From Ciceribacter sp. L1K22 (GTDB lineage Bacteria > Pseudomonadota > Alphaproteobacteria > Rhizobiales > Rhizobiaceae): DNA of 64,000 nt. The position numbers were made by a program, and so were the translations under genes. The stretch spans positions 744,001 through 808,000 of the forward strand of contig NZ_JAGFPK010000002.1 of NCBI RefSeq assembly GCF_017599385.1, written 5' to 3'. The notes below the pieces were generated by a model, which saw nothing but the letters and a program-made list of their open reading frames with translations, was not told the origin of the DNA and did no database searches. How positions within the stretch are numbered: the stretch's first letter is position 1; the number at the start of each line of letters is the position of its first letter. Below are positions 30,034 to 38,054 of this stretch, one piece after another.

Positions 30034-30816
30034 TTATCGGCGCTGTAGGCAGGCAAAGTCACCCGGCTCGCAAACAGGAACGCGACGTTCATTCGCGTTG
30101 GAGCCGTTGCGACCGCCGTTGTTGCGGTCTGCGCCAAGCTCCCGAATGGGATTGCGATTCCGATCGCTGTTTTCACGGGTCTGCTGGCGGCGGTTCTCGC
30201 GGGTTTCCTGGCGACGCTCCTGCTCGCGGGCGTTGTCGCGACGCTCCTCCCGGCGCTCTTCGCGCGCGTCCGGCCGGTTGTCGCGGCGCTCCTCGCGGGC
30301 GTCACGGCGATCGTCCCTGCGTTCCTCACGCCAGTCCCGACGGTCATCCCTACGGTCTTCCCGACGCTCCTCGCGCCAATCGCGCCGCTCTTCCCGGCGT
30401 TCCTGGCGCCATTCGCCGCGGTCGTCCCAGCGGTCGCGGTTGCGGTAAAAATCACGGCCACGATAGTGGCGATCCCAATAGTTGCCCACCGAGAAGGTCA
30501 CCGTCGGGATGCCGAGCGGGCGATAGTATTCCGGTGCGACATAAACTCGGCGCTGCTGGTAACCAGCCTGCAGGTAGCTGCCGGAGACCCAGCCGCGAAT
30601 ACCGCGAAAGCCGACATCGCACCAGTTGGCGGTGTTGAGGCAACCATAGATGTCGACGCCTGCGCCGGCTGGAATCACTGTCACGGCGGGATAGTTCGTG
30701 CTTGGCCCCGCGCGAAGATTCACATTGGCTGTTGCATAACCGTTGGCAGCCTGCGCAAGCGCCGGGAGGCTGACGGCGATCGCCAGTCCTGCTGCAAGAA
30801 TTCCAAGCCTCTTCAT
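30034..30816 (-). CDS. Secreted SH3b-domain protein with Arg/Glu/Asp repeat tail
   Basis: A 260-residue protein with a signal peptide (LGILAAGLAIAVSLPALAQA|AN). A bacterial SH3 domain follows (about residues 25-85: ANVNLRAGPSTNYPAVTVIP, WVSGSYLQ). The second half is a strongly charged low-complexity tail built on an 11-residue theme (REERRDDRRDA and variants) repeated about five times, then RETRENRRQQTREN. It ends with a two-Cys segment (CEPGDFACLQRR). SH3b domains in exported proteins usually bind cell-wall peptide. The tail could be a long charged helix or disordered. AGGAG lies 9 nt upstream of the ATG. Function unknown. Confidence 0.8.
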   Translation of the reverse strand: MKRLGILAAGLAIAVSLPALAQAANGYATANVNLRAGPSTNYPAVTVIPAGAGVDIYGCLNTANWCDVGFRGIRGWVSGSYLQAGYQQRRVYVAPEYYRPLGIPTVTFSVGNYWDRHYRGRDFYRNRDRWDDRGEWRQERREERRDWREERREDRRDDRRDWREERRDDRRDAREERRDNRPDAREERREERRDNAREQERRQETRENRRQQTRENSDRNRNPIRELGADRNNGGRNGSNANERRVPVCEPGDFACLQRR

Positions 30817-31340
30817 GGCGTTATCTCCTGGTGTGTTTCCTCTGGTGCCGTTCTATCGGCCTCTGTCTGAATGCCGCTTGAACGCGCCGTTCATCGTCCT
30901 TGTTCCTTCGCGAAATTTTTTTAACGGCGCCGCGTCCCCCAAAATCCCCGCCGTGAGACACTGCTTTCCGTCCCGCCGCGGATACACCGGAAAGCGTTGC
31001 CGGCGAGGTGGGGCCGATGCCATGGTTCGCCGCTGAAACGCGGGCGGAGGACCTTGGGCTGCCCGAACGCGATCCCCCTCCCTGAAAAGGGGCGTGCCTG
31101 CGTGGCACAGAGGACCTTCCCCGGAAGGTCGTAGAGGGAAAGGAAAAAGGCGGCAAAAATCGTCGAAACGGGGTGCCTGGCGTACCTTTGTTTTGTTTTC
31201 GTCCGGTGCGCCGGGCGCCCCGGCCGCTTCGGCGGCCACCGAGAATGCCGCAGAACACGGGTCCGTCAGGACCGCGTGGGTGCGGAGCCGTGCCCACACA
31301 CAAGCGAAGAAATCCATCGGATGAGGAAGGGGAGACGGAA
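30817..31340. other. Intergenic region rich in inverted repeats
   Basis: This 524-bp region separates divergent genes. Compact inverted repeats are visible: GTGCC-TGCGT-GGCAC (31094-31108), GACCTTCC-CC-GGAAGGTC (31113-31130) and GGCCGC-TTCG-GCGGCC (about 31219-31236). A polypurine stretch lies near 31134-31155. Long minus-strand reading frames cross it but show no domain, have atypical composition and carry no good ribosome site. It may contain an intergenic repeat element or a small RNA; neither can be proved from one copy. Confidence 0.4.
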
Positions 31341-31817
31341 ATGAATAATGATGCGACGCCCGAAAAGATCGTGGTAACCGAGGAAGAGCTGAGACGCATC
31401 GACGAATTTCTCTATCGAAGCGCGATGGACATGTTCTTCCTGTTCAAGCGCCAGCACGCCGACATCCCGCTCTGCCGTGTCCGCGAGTGCCGGCGACGGC
31501 GCCTGTGCTCGGGACCGATGCTGCGGTGCGACCGTCCGTTCCTCTCGGTACTGGCGCTGATGTCGGAGGGCGGTTCCCGCCGCGCGGTGACCGAGCTCCC
31601 GCTGTGCCTCGCCCTCGGTTCGGACGAACTGGACGACCTTGTGCGCGACCTGGTCCCGGAATTGGTCGATGCATACGGAGATAACATCATCTTCATCGTC
31701 AGGTCCGACATCCGCCTGCGCCGCAACCGGCGCACCCGCCGCCGGCATGGGCTCGACCTCTTCGCCCGCAGGCGACCCGACGCCGCACCGCCTCACGATC
31801 CCGGCACCGATCCTTGA
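31341..31817 (+). CDS. Hypothetical protein with Cys/Arg cluster
   Basis: I choose ATG 31341 because AAGGGGAG lies 7 nt upstream; the frame is open 56 codons further but without a ribosome site. The product has 158 residues with no signal peptide. An acidic start (VTEEELRRIDEFLYRSAMDM) leads to a compact Cys/Arg motif, C-x3-EC-x4-LC-x6-C at about residues 44-62, which could bind a metal. A helical middle (DELDDLVRDLVPELVDAYG) and a very basic tail (RLRRNRRTRRRHG) follow. I do not recognise a family. It lies 54 nt before ubiG on the same strand. Confidence 0.65.
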   Translation: MNNDATPEKIVVTEEELRRIDEFLYRSAMDMFFLFKRQHADIPLCRVRECRRRRLCSGPMLRCDRPFLSVLALMSEGGSRRAVTELPLCLALGSDELDDLVRDLVPELVDAYGDNIIFIVRSDIRLRRNRRTRRRHGLDLFARRRPDAAPPHDPGTDP

Positions 31818-31871
31818 CTTTGCGGCCCGATCGGCCGACTTGAAGGCATGTCATCTTGAGGGAGCTTTCCG

Positions 31872-32621
31872 ATGAGCGAACAGGCTCGCACGACAATCGA
31901 TCAGGCCGAGGTCGACCGCTTCTCCGCCATGGCGGCCGAGTGGTGGGATCCGACCGGCAAGTTCAAGCCGCTGCACAAGATCAATCCGGTGCGCCTCGAA
32001 TACATCCGCGACATGGCGTCCGCCCATTTCGGCCGCGAGGCGCTGTCGCACCAGCCGCTCTCCGGTCTCAGGGTCCTCGACATCGGCTGTGGCGGCGGCC
32101 TGCTGTCGGAGCCGATCGCCCGCATGGGTGCAGATGTGCTCGGCGCCGACGCCTCGGAGAAGAACATCGGCATCGCCTCTACCCATGCCGCCCAGACCGG
32201 CGTCAAGGTCGACTACCGCGCGATGACCGCCGAACAGCTCGCCGCCGCCGGCGAGACCTTCGACATTGTGCTCGCCATGGAGATCGTCGAACACGTGTCC
32301 GACGTCGATTTCTTCGTCACCACCTGCGCTTCCATGGTGCGCCCCGGTGGCCTTCTCCTGATGTCCACCATCAACCGCACGCTGAAGGCCGCGGCTCTGG
32401 CCATCGTCGGCGCCGAATATGTCCTGCGCTGGCTGCCGCGCGGCACCCACCAGTACGAGAAGCTGGTGCGACCGGAAGAAATCGAGGCGCCGCTGTCGCG
32501 CGACGGCCTGACGGTGGTCGAGCGCAAGGGCGTGTTCTTCAACCCGCTGCAGAACCGCTGGAACCTCTCGGCGGACATAGACGTCAACTACATGATCCTC
32601 GCCCGGAGGCCGAAAGACTGA
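31872..32621 (+). CDS. ubiG: Ubiquinone biosynthesis O-methyltransferase UbiG
   Basis: A 249-residue SAM methyltransferase. The opening [20 protein letters not shown] and [12 protein letters not shown] are diagnostic of UbiG/Coq3. The SAM motif is [20 protein letters not shown] and motif post I is [20 protein letters not shown]. It methylates 2-polyprenyl-6-hydroxyphenol and 3-demethylubiquinol in ubiquinone synthesis at the membrane. Its ATG has GGGAGC about 6 nt upstream. It is followed by the DUF924 gene with a 38-nt gap. Confidence 0.95.
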   Translation: MSEQARTTIDQAEVDRFSAMAAEWWDPTGKFKPLHKINPVRLEYIRDMASAHFGREALSHQPLSGLRVLDIGCGGGLLSEPIARMGADVLGADASEKNIGIASTHAAQTGVKVDYRAMTAEQLAAAGETFDIVLAMEIVEHVSDVDFFVTTCASMVRPGGLLLMSTINRTLKAAALAIVGAEYVLRWLPRGTHQYEKLVRPEEIEAPLSRDGLTVVERKGVFFNPLQNRWNLSADIDVNYMILARRPKD

Positions 32622-32659
32622 CGGACGCCAAAAGACCAACATACGAAGGAGTAGACACC

Positions 32660-33211
32660 ATGGGTACACCCGAAGCCGTTCTCGAATGCTGGATGCGTCA
32701 CGGCCCGGATGCCTGGTTCTCCCGCGACGCAGCGCTTGATGCCGAAATCGCCGACAACTACGCCGACCTGCATCTCGCCGCCTCGTGCTGCGAGCTGTCT
32801 TCTTGGGAAGAAAAGCCCGAAAGCACGCTGGCGCTTCTCCTGCTGCTCGACCAGTTCCCGCGCAACCTCTTCCGCGGCAGCGGCCACTCCTACGCCACCG
32901 ACGGCCTCGCCCGTGCGACAGCCCGCCGAGCGCTGGAAAAAGGCTTCGACCAGCGTGTCGAACCGATCCTGCGCCCGTTCTTCTACCTGCCCTTCGAACA
33001 TTCGGAGGATATGGAAGACCAGAAGCTCAGCGTCTCCCTGTTCCAGAAGCACCGGGACGAGACCGGCGACGAGGAAACGCTCAAATGGGCCGTCATCCAT
33101 CTCGAGATCATCGAACGCTTCGGCCGCTTCCCCCACCGCAACGCAGCGCTGGGCCGCGACACCACGCCGGAGGAACAGGCCTATCTGGACGAGGATGGCT
33201 TCAAGGGGTGA
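32660..33211 (+). CDS. DUF924 family protein
   Basis: A 183-residue helical protein starting at ATG 32660 with GAAGGAG 9 nt upstream. The DUF924 signature is visible: WFSRDAALDAEI, LALLLLLDQFPRNLFRGSGH, and FFYLPFEHSEDMEDQKLSV followed by HLEIIERFGRFPHRNAALGR. The family resembles TPR-like folds and its role is not established. It probably shares a transcript with ubiG. Confidence 0.88.
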   Translation: MGTPEAVLECWMRHGPDAWFSRDAALDAEIADNYADLHLAASCCELSSWEEKPESTLALLLLLDQFPRNLFRGSGHSYATDGLARATARRALEKGFDQRVEPILRPFFYLPFEHSEDMEDQKLSVSLFQKHRDETGDEETLKWAVIHLEIIERFGRFPHRNAALGRDTTPEEQAYLDEDGFKG

Positions 33212-33246
33212 GGAACGAACCTCGGATAGTGTCGGGGTCAATGCCG

Positions 33247-33284
33247 TTTCACCGCCCGTCAAACAATGGTAGAATAGCGTGAAA
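33247..33284 (+). promoter_or_regulatory. Candidate promoter of the second toxin-antitoxin pair
   Basis: TAGAAT (33270-33275) could be a -10 with TTTCAC (33247-33252) as a weak -35 at 17-bp spacing. TTTCAC and GTGAAA (33279-33284) also form inverted half-sites around it, as expected for autoregulation. AAGGGATAGACG precedes the antitoxin ATG. Confidence 0.35.
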
Positions 33285-33300
33285 CTAGAAGGGATAGACG

Positions 33301-33570
33301 ATGGCCAAACAGAGAGAAGTTGTCGTCAGCCTCGAACCGGGACTTGAGGAATACGTCCGGGAACAGGCAAGGCAGGGAGACTTCGGCTCGCCCTCCGATT
33401 TCATAGCATCCGTTCTAAGAGAGCGCTTTGACGATCAGAAGGCCTACAAGGAGCTCGAGAAACAGCTTCAACGAGGTCTTGACGACCTCGACGCGGGAAG
33501 GGTGAGGTCAATCGACGACGCTTTCGATGCCGTCTATGTGGAACTCGCTCTCAAACATCGGGCCGGATGA
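33301..33570 (+). CDS. ParD/CopG-type antitoxin
   Basis: An 89-residue protein with an N-terminal ribbon-helix-helix pattern (QREVVVSLEPGLEEYVREQA, SPSDFIASVLRERF) and a C-terminal toxin-wrapping helix (ELEKQLQRGLDDLDAGRVRS, IDDAFDAVY). It resembles type II ParD antitoxins. Its stop overlaps the toxin start by 4 nt. It differs in sequence from the ParD-like protein near 20 kb, so the two are separate modules and not a recent duplication. Confidence 0.85.
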   Translation: MAKQREVVVSLEPGLEEYVREQARQGDFGSPSDFIASVLRERFDDQKAYKELEKQLQRGLDDLDAGRVRSIDDAFDAVYVELALKHRAG

Positions 33571-33872
33571 AGGTTGATTTCACAGACGCGGCGACGGAAG
33601 ACCTAGCGGAAATCGGCCGCTACATCGTCGAACATAATCCATCTCGCGCCCTGTCGTATCTCGAAGAGCTGAGGCAAGCCTGTCTTGAAATAGCCGAAAT
33701 GCCGGAAGCGTTTGTAATGCTGTCTTCCGTGCGCAGTCGTCGTTTGAGAAAACGGGTATTCGGACGATATCTCATCTTCTACACAACGGAAAACCGTCTC
33801 GTTACGATCGTACGGATCATGTCGGGATTACGAGACTACGAACGCATCCTTGAAAAAGGCTCAAGGACGTGA
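33567..33872 (+). CDS. ParE/RelE-superfamily toxin
   Basis: A 101-residue protein with the ParE pattern: VDFTDAATEDLAEIGRYIVE, NPSRALSYLEELRQACLEIA, RSRRLRKRVFGRYLIFYTTE and TIVRIMSGLRDYERIL. It is the partner of the antitoxin encoded immediately upstream (4-nt overlap). Such modules act as stress-responsive or stabilising elements in rhizobial chromosomes. Confidence 0.87.
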   Translation: MKVDFTDAATEDLAEIGRYIVEHNPSRALSYLEELRQACLEIAEMPEAFVMLSSVRSRRLRKRVFGRYLIFYTTENRLVTIVRIMSGLRDYERILEKGSRT

Positions 33873-33902
33873 AGGATACGTCATGAGATTGCGGCGCCCG
33901 TG

Positions 33903-34487
33903 TCACGGCGCCATAAGCTTCGCCTGCGCCAGGAGGTCCGCCTGCCCCTCGGCATTGCCCGCCACCAGCGCCTTCAGCCTTCCCCTGTCGATAACGTAAG
34001 GCTGACCAGACGGATCGAACGGCTGCTTGAAGGTGAAGGCAAAAGGCGATGCCCCGTGATCGGCGAGATGCTCGAACCGCTCGACGGCCTCAAACCATTC
34101 CGGACGCCTGCCGGCCTCGACCCAGAAGAGCACCAGCGGCGGCCAGGCCTGCTCGACGTTCCAGCGGCGCGCATGCTTCAGCGCCTCGGCATGGATGCCA
34201 GCATAGGAAAACGCCATCAGGCTCTCAATATCCTGCCAGAGCGACAGCGATGACGGTCCGGCCTCGCGCCCGCTGCCCTTGAGAAATCGCGGAAAGACCT
34301 GCTTGCCCCAGCTCTCCGGACCCGGCTCGCCGACATAGCCGGAACGGCCGATAAAGCCGGACGCCCGTGTCGCCGCCTCGAAGTTCAGCGGCTCGCGCTT
34401 GAAGAAACCCTCGATGGCAGGATCGCCGTAATCGGCGACATGAATGCCGAAATTGTGGATTGCGAGATGAAAGCCGGTCGACGCCAT
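33903..34487 (-). CDS. DUF3291 domain protein
   Basis: A 194-residue protein whose start ATG overlaps the stop of the DUF1178 gene (TGATG). The family pattern is visible: FHLAIHNFGIHVADYGDPAI, SLSLWQDIESLMAFSYAGIH, HARRWNV. The fold resembles dimeric alpha-beta barrel monooxygenases and no reaction is established. It is the last gene of the minus-strand run comF-grxC-nitrilase-DUF1178. Confidence 0.78.
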   Translation of the reverse strand: MASTGFHLAIHNFGIHVADYGDPAIEGFFKREPLNFEAATRASGFIGRSGYVGEPGPESWGKQVFPRFLKGSGREAGPSSLSLWQDIESLMAFSYAGIHAEALKHARRWNVEQAWPPLVLFWVEAGRRPEWFEAVERFEHLADHGASPFAFTFKQPFDPSGQPYVIDRGRLKALVAGNAEGQADLLAQAKLMAP

Positions 34488-34924
34488 CAGTTGACGTCGT
34501 CGGGCAGCACCGGCAGCGGCGCGATCTCGATACCCTCGTCGATCAGCGACCGCACGTCGTCGGCTGACGCCTGACCGATGATGCCGCGCGCATCTGTCTC
34601 GCCGTAGTGGATCTTCCGCGCCTCCTCGGGAAAGCGCTCACCGACATCCTCGCTATTGGCGCGGATCGCGGCAACGGCTTCCTTGATCTTGGCAAAGGCT
34701 TCGCGCTGCGCGGCATTCACCGTCAACGCATGCTGCGCGGCCTGCGCTTCCTTCTTCCGCGCTGTCGACACCGAAGGCGCCATCAGCGTCTTGGAGACGT
34801 GAAGCGACGAGCAGACCGGACAGGTCAAAAAGCCCGATTCCTTCTGGCGGTCGAAATCGGCACTCTCCGAGAACCAGCCTTCGAATTCGTGACCGTTGTC
34901 GCAGATCAATCCATAGCGGATCAA
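34487..34924 (-). CDS. DUF1178 family protein
   Basis: A 145-residue protein with the DUF1178 N-terminus MIRYGLICDNGHEFEGWFSE and a zinc-ribbon-like set of cysteines: one in the LICDNGH loop and the CPVCSS pair at about residues 35-38. The acidic C-terminal half (EEARKIHYGETDARGIIGQA) is conserved in alphaproteobacteria. Function unknown. It overlaps the nitrilase-family gene by 4 nt and is translationally coupled to it. Confidence 0.88.
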   Translation of the reverse strand: MIRYGLICDNGHEFEGWFSESADFDRQKESGFLTCPVCSSLHVSKTLMAPSVSTARKKEAQAAQHALTVNAAQREAFAKIKEAVAAIRANSEDVGERFPEEARKIHYGETDARGIIGQASADDVRSLIDEGIEIAPLPVLPDDVN

Positions 34925-35778
34925 ACCGTTACCCCTCCCTTGGCCAGTTCGGGAACGATGTCGAGCGCGAAGTCGCGGCCGTTCTTCAGGTTCGGGATCT
35001 TGGCGCGAATCGCCGCCGACATGCCAACGTCGATGTCTGCCACGACAACCGCCTCGCCGGTGCCGCCAGCAGCGGCCAGCACCTTGCCCCAGGGATCGAC
35101 GATCATCGAATGGCCATAGGTGACCCGACCGTCCTCATGTTGTCCCGCCTGGGCGGCGGCGATGAGGAAGGCGCCGTTCTCGATGGCACGGGCTCGCAGC
35201 AGCACCTCCCAGTGGGCCTCACCCGTCTGCTTGGTGAAGGCCGCTGGAACGGTGAGGATCTGCGCCCCGGCCATGGCCTCGGTACGGAAGAGATGCGGGA
35301 AGCGTACGTCGTAGCAGATCGCGAAACCAAGCTTGCCGAACGGAAGGTCGGCCACTCGCGCCTCTGCTCCAGGACGATAGGTCGCGCTCTCGCGCCAGCT
35401 CTCGCCATTGTCGAGGTCGACGTCGAACATATGGATCTTGTCGTAGCGACAGATCATCTTGCCATCCGGTCCGAACAGGAAACCGCGATTGGCGATCTTC
35501 CCGTCGCCGGCGGCGATCGCCGTCGAACCGATATGGACGAAGATCGAGAGGGACCTGGAGAGCTCGGCCGCCTTGCGGACGATGATGTCGTTCTCCTCGT
35601 CGCGCAGGTTGGCAAGCAGTGTCGCCCGGTCACGCTGGAGCGCTCCGGTCATTTCGGGCGTCTGGATATAGAGAGCGCCGCGCGCCGCCGCATCGCGCAC
35701 GAGGCGCTCCATGGTCTCGGCATTGCGCCGCGGGTCGGTGCCCGAACACATCTGGATGGCGGCAACCCTGGTCGTCAT
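34921..35778 (-). CDS. Nitrilase-superfamily amidohydrolase (Nit2-like)
   Basis: A 285-residue carbon-nitrogen hydrolase with the Glu-Lys-Cys triad: Glu in YIQTPEMTG, Lys in YDKIHMFDVDL, Cys in GFAICYDVRFPHLFR. Length and motifs fit the Nit/omega-amidase or deaminated-glutathione amidase group, which hydrolyses small amides in the cytoplasm. Being next to the glutaredoxin gene suggests a glutathione-related substrate, but this is inference. It begins 12 nt... downstream of the grxC stop region and overlaps the DUF1178 gene by 4 nt. Confidence 0.88.
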   Translation of the reverse strand: MTTRVAAIQMCSGTDPRRNAETMERLVRDAAARGALYIQTPEMTGALQRDRATLLANLRDEENDIIVRKAAELSRSLSIFVHIGSTAIAAGDGKIANRGFLFGPDGKMICRYDKIHMFDVDLDNGESWRESATYRPGAEARVADLPFGKLGFAICYDVRFPHLFRTEAMAGAQILTVPAAFTKQTGEAHWEVLLRARAIENGAFLIAAAQAGQHEDGRVTYGHSMIVDPWGKVLAAAGGTGEAVVVADIDVGMSAAIRAKIPNLKNGRDFALDIVPELAKGGVTV

Positions 35779-35789
35779 CGCGTCAATCC

Positions 35790-36047
35790 TCAGTTCGCCA
35801 GCATCGGGTCGAGGCGCCCGGCATGCTCGAGCGCATAAAGATCGTCGCAGCCGCCGACATGTGTCTCGCCGATGAAGATCTGCGGAAAGGTCGAGCGGCC
35901 ATTGGCCTTCTGGATCATCTCCTGCCGGAGCTCCGCATTGCCCGTCGCGTCATGCTCGACATAGGCCACACCCTTCTGCTCCAGAAGAGACTTGGCCCGG
36001 GCGCAATAGCCGCAGAACTGCCGTGTGTAGATTGTCACCGGCTTCAT
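35790..36047 (-). CDS. grxC: Glutaredoxin 3
   Basis: The start is ATG 36047 (MKPVTIYTRQFCGYC) with GGAG 6 nt upstream; 85 residues, normal for Grx3. The dithiol active site is CGYC, followed by the cis-Pro TFPQIFIGETHVGGCDDLYA segment that binds glutathione. It reduces disulfides and glutathione mixed disulfides in the cytoplasm. It lies between comF (51-nt gap) and the nitrilase-family gene (11-nt gap). Confidence 0.95.
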   Translation of the reverse strand: MKPVTIYTRQFCGYCARAKSLLEQKGVAYVEHDATGNAELRQEMIQKANGRSTFPQIFIGETHVGGCDDLYALEHAGRLDPMLAN

Positions 36048-36098
36048 CGTGATCTCCGTGATAACCGCTGGAAAGTCTAGGAACTTCAAGTCTATGGC

Positions 36099-36827
36099 TC
36101 ATATAAGCCCGGAAAGCGCCCTTGCAAAGGTCAAAACCGTCACATCCGCGGCACCGGCCCGCTTCAAGACTCGCGCCGCCGCGCTGACGGTTGCGCCCGT
36201 GGTGTAGACATCATCGACCAGCACAAGCCGCCGTCCGAGCACCGTCTCGGCCATGCCCTCGGGCACGCGGAAAGCGCCGCGCACATTCGTCTCGCGCGCC
36301 GTGGCCGACAGGCCGACCTGCCGCTGGGTCCGCTTGCTTCGCACCAGCGTGGCGGCAAGGAACGGCCTGTCCGCCAGCCGCGCGACATGGCGGGCAAGTT
36401 CGGCCGACTGATTGAACCGGCGGCTGAGGAGCCGGGTCCGGTGCAGCGGCACCGCGATCACGGCATCGCAGGCCGCCAGTTCGGTGGCAGCCGACCGGAC
36501 CATCCACCTCGCCATCATCGGAGCGAGATCGGTGCGGTCGCGATATTTCAGCTGATGCACCAGTTGGCGCGCCGGTCCATCGTGCAGCGCTACCGAGCGC
36601 AGGCGGTCGAAAACGGGCGGTTCGGCCATTGCCTCCGGCGACACGGCCCCCTCTCCTTCCTCATAGGCAAACGGCGTCCCGAGCACTTCGCAATAAGGCC
36701 GCTCGATGAACCGCATGCCGGTCCAGCAGGAAGGACAGAGGCCGCCATGCCCGGCGATCGACACACCACAATGGCAGCAGGCTGGAGGATAAAGCAGATC
36801 GCGCGCGGTTTCGGCGATCAGTGCCAT
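36099..36827 (-). CDS. ComF family phosphoribosyltransferase-like protein
   Basis: I favour ATG 36827 (MALIAETARDLLYPP) with GGGGTGGGGG just upstream; ATG 36875 would add 16 residues. The 242-residue product has a double zinc ribbon (CCHCGVSIAGHGGLCPSCW) and a C-terminal PRPP-binding site LVLVDDVYTTGATVSAA typical of ComF/GntX. By family it has a role in DNA uptake or recombination in transformable bacteria; its role in rhizobia is uncertain. It is divergent from the methyltransferase gene and heads the grxC run. Confidence 0.9.
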   Translation of the reverse strand: MALIAETARDLLYPPACCHCGVSIAGHGGLCPSCWTGMRFIERPYCEVLGTPFAYEEGEGAVSPEAMAEPPVFDRLRSVALHDGPARQLVHQLKYRDRTDLAPMMARWMVRSAATELAACDAVIAVPLHRTRLLSRRFNQSAELARHVARLADRPFLAATLVRSKRTQRQVGLSATARETNVRGAFRVPEGMAETVLGRRLVLVDDVYTTGATVSAAARVLKRAGAADVTVLTFARALSGLI

Positions 36828-36934
36828 TCCCCCACCCCAAATGCGCCCTATGATGATCTCGCCGATGACCGTCATGGCTTGACTTTACGAGCCGCAGCGG
36901 TCCTTTGCCATCGTGGATTTGTCAGGATAGCAGC

Positions 36935-37819
36935 ATGGAAAAGCTCTTCGATCTCGACCTCGCCGCCGCCAACCGGCGCCGCGCCTTCAGGGCAGGCGAT
37001 ACCAACGCCGCCTTCCTGCTCGACATCGCGGCCCGCGAGCTGGCCGAGCGGCTGTCGCTGGTCGAACGACACTTCGACATTGCCGTCGAGGTCAACGGCG
37101 TCACCGGCGCTGCCGCGCGCGAGTGTCTGGCGACCGGCAAGATCGGCCGCATGGTCAGGGTCGAGACCGACGAGCTCTTTGCGGCACCGGGCGAGGAGTT
37201 CCTTGCCGCCCCGCTCGAAACCCTGCCGCTCGAGCCGCAATCGGTAAACCTCGTCCTGGCGCCGATGAACCTGCATCTGACCAACGACACGCCCGGCATG
37301 CTGATCCAGATGAAGCGGGCGCTGGCAGCCGACGGACTGCTGCTGGCTGCAATCCCGGCCGCGGGAACGCTCGCCGAACTGCGCGACGCGCTGCTTTCCG
37401 CCGAAGTCGAGCTCACCGGTGGCGCAAGCCCGAGGGTCATCCCCTTCGCCGACATCCGCGACATCGGCGCCCTGCTGCAGCGCGCCGGGCTGGCGCTGCC
37501 CGTCGTCGATGCGCAGGACTACACAGTCCGCTATGATTCGATCTTCCCGTTGATGCGCGACCTCAAGGCCATGGGCATGGCGAACCCGCTCGTCGGTCGC
37601 TCGCGCAAACCGGCGAGCCGCGCCCTGTTTGTCCGGGCAGCGGAAATCTACGCCGAGCGCTATTCCGATCCGGACGGCCGGATCAGGGCGACATTCTCGG
37701 TGGTCTACGTCTCGGGATGGGCGCCGCATGAAAGCCAGCAGAAACCACTGAAGCCGGGATCGGCGAAAATGCGGCTCGCCGACGCGCTCAATCCGGAAAA
37801 AGAGTTGCCCAAGGGCTAA
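36935..37819 (+). CDS. SAM-dependent methyltransferase (BioC/NDUFAF5-like)
   Basis: The start is ATG 36935 (MEKLFDLDLAAANRRRAFRA); 294 residues. The region ETLPLEPQSVNLVLAPMNLH corresponds to the acidic-loop and post-I motifs of BioC/NDUFAF5-like proteins, and MKRALAADGLLLAAIPAAGT follows. The usual glycine-rich SAM motif I is poorly conserved (VEVNGVTGAAARE). Mitochondrial relatives act as hydroxylases in complex I assembly, so methyl transfer should not be assumed. It is monocistronic and convergent with the pilin gene. Confidence 0.78.
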   Translation: MEKLFDLDLAAANRRRAFRAGDTNAAFLLDIAARELAERLSLVERHFDIAVEVNGVTGAAARECLATGKIGRMVRVETDELFAAPGEEFLAAPLETLPLEPQSVNLVLAPMNLHLTNDTPGMLIQMKRALAADGLLLAAIPAAGTLAELRDALLSAEVELTGGASPRVIPFADIRDIGALLQRAGLALPVVDAQDYTVRYDSIFPLMRDLKAMGMANPLVGRSRKPASRALFVRAAEIYAERYSDPDGRIRATFSVVYVSGWAPHESQQKPLKPGSAKMRLADALNPEKELPKG

Positions 37820-37839
37820 AGCGGGAGGCGAGCGGAAGC

Positions 37840-38016
37840 TTATTCGCTGGTGGCATCGCTATAGGTCGTGCTGATTGTCGCCCAGGTGTTTTCCACGCCA
37901 TCGGCCATGGAACTGTACCCACCGACAAGGGCAAGCGAGAGCAGGGCGGCGAGCACGCCGTATTCGACGGCGGTCGCGCCCGACGAGTCGGACAGCAGCT
38001 TGATCAGGCGACGCAT
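37840..38016 (-). CDS. Flp-family type IVb pilin
   Basis: The start is ATG 38016 with GAGGGGAA about 9 nt upstream; 58 residues. The Flp pilin signature is visible: a basic leader (MRRLIKLLSDSSG) followed by ATAVEYGVLAALLSLALVGG with the conserved Glu and Tyr of the mature N-terminus, then a short polar tail. Such pilins are cleaved by a prepilin peptidase and assembled by Tad secretion. No tad/cpa genes are nearby, so this is an orphan pilin. Confidence 0.88.
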   Translation of the reverse strand: MRRLIKLLSDSSGATAVEYGVLAALLSLALVGGYSSMADGVENTWATISTTYSDATSE

Positions 38017-38054
38017 TCCAGTTTCCCCTCGTTGATGCGTCGTCGCAAGCGCCG

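Noticed and set aside
30821..31399. Minus-strand frames in the intergenic region before the SH3b gene
   Set aside because: No ribosome site, no domain, Pro/Arg/Gly-rich shadow composition, and the region is full of inverted repeats.
33885..33915. GGCGCC-type hairpin after the second ParE gene as a terminator
   Set aside because: The arms are imperfect with a bulge, it overlaps the DUF3291 3' end and has no T-run.
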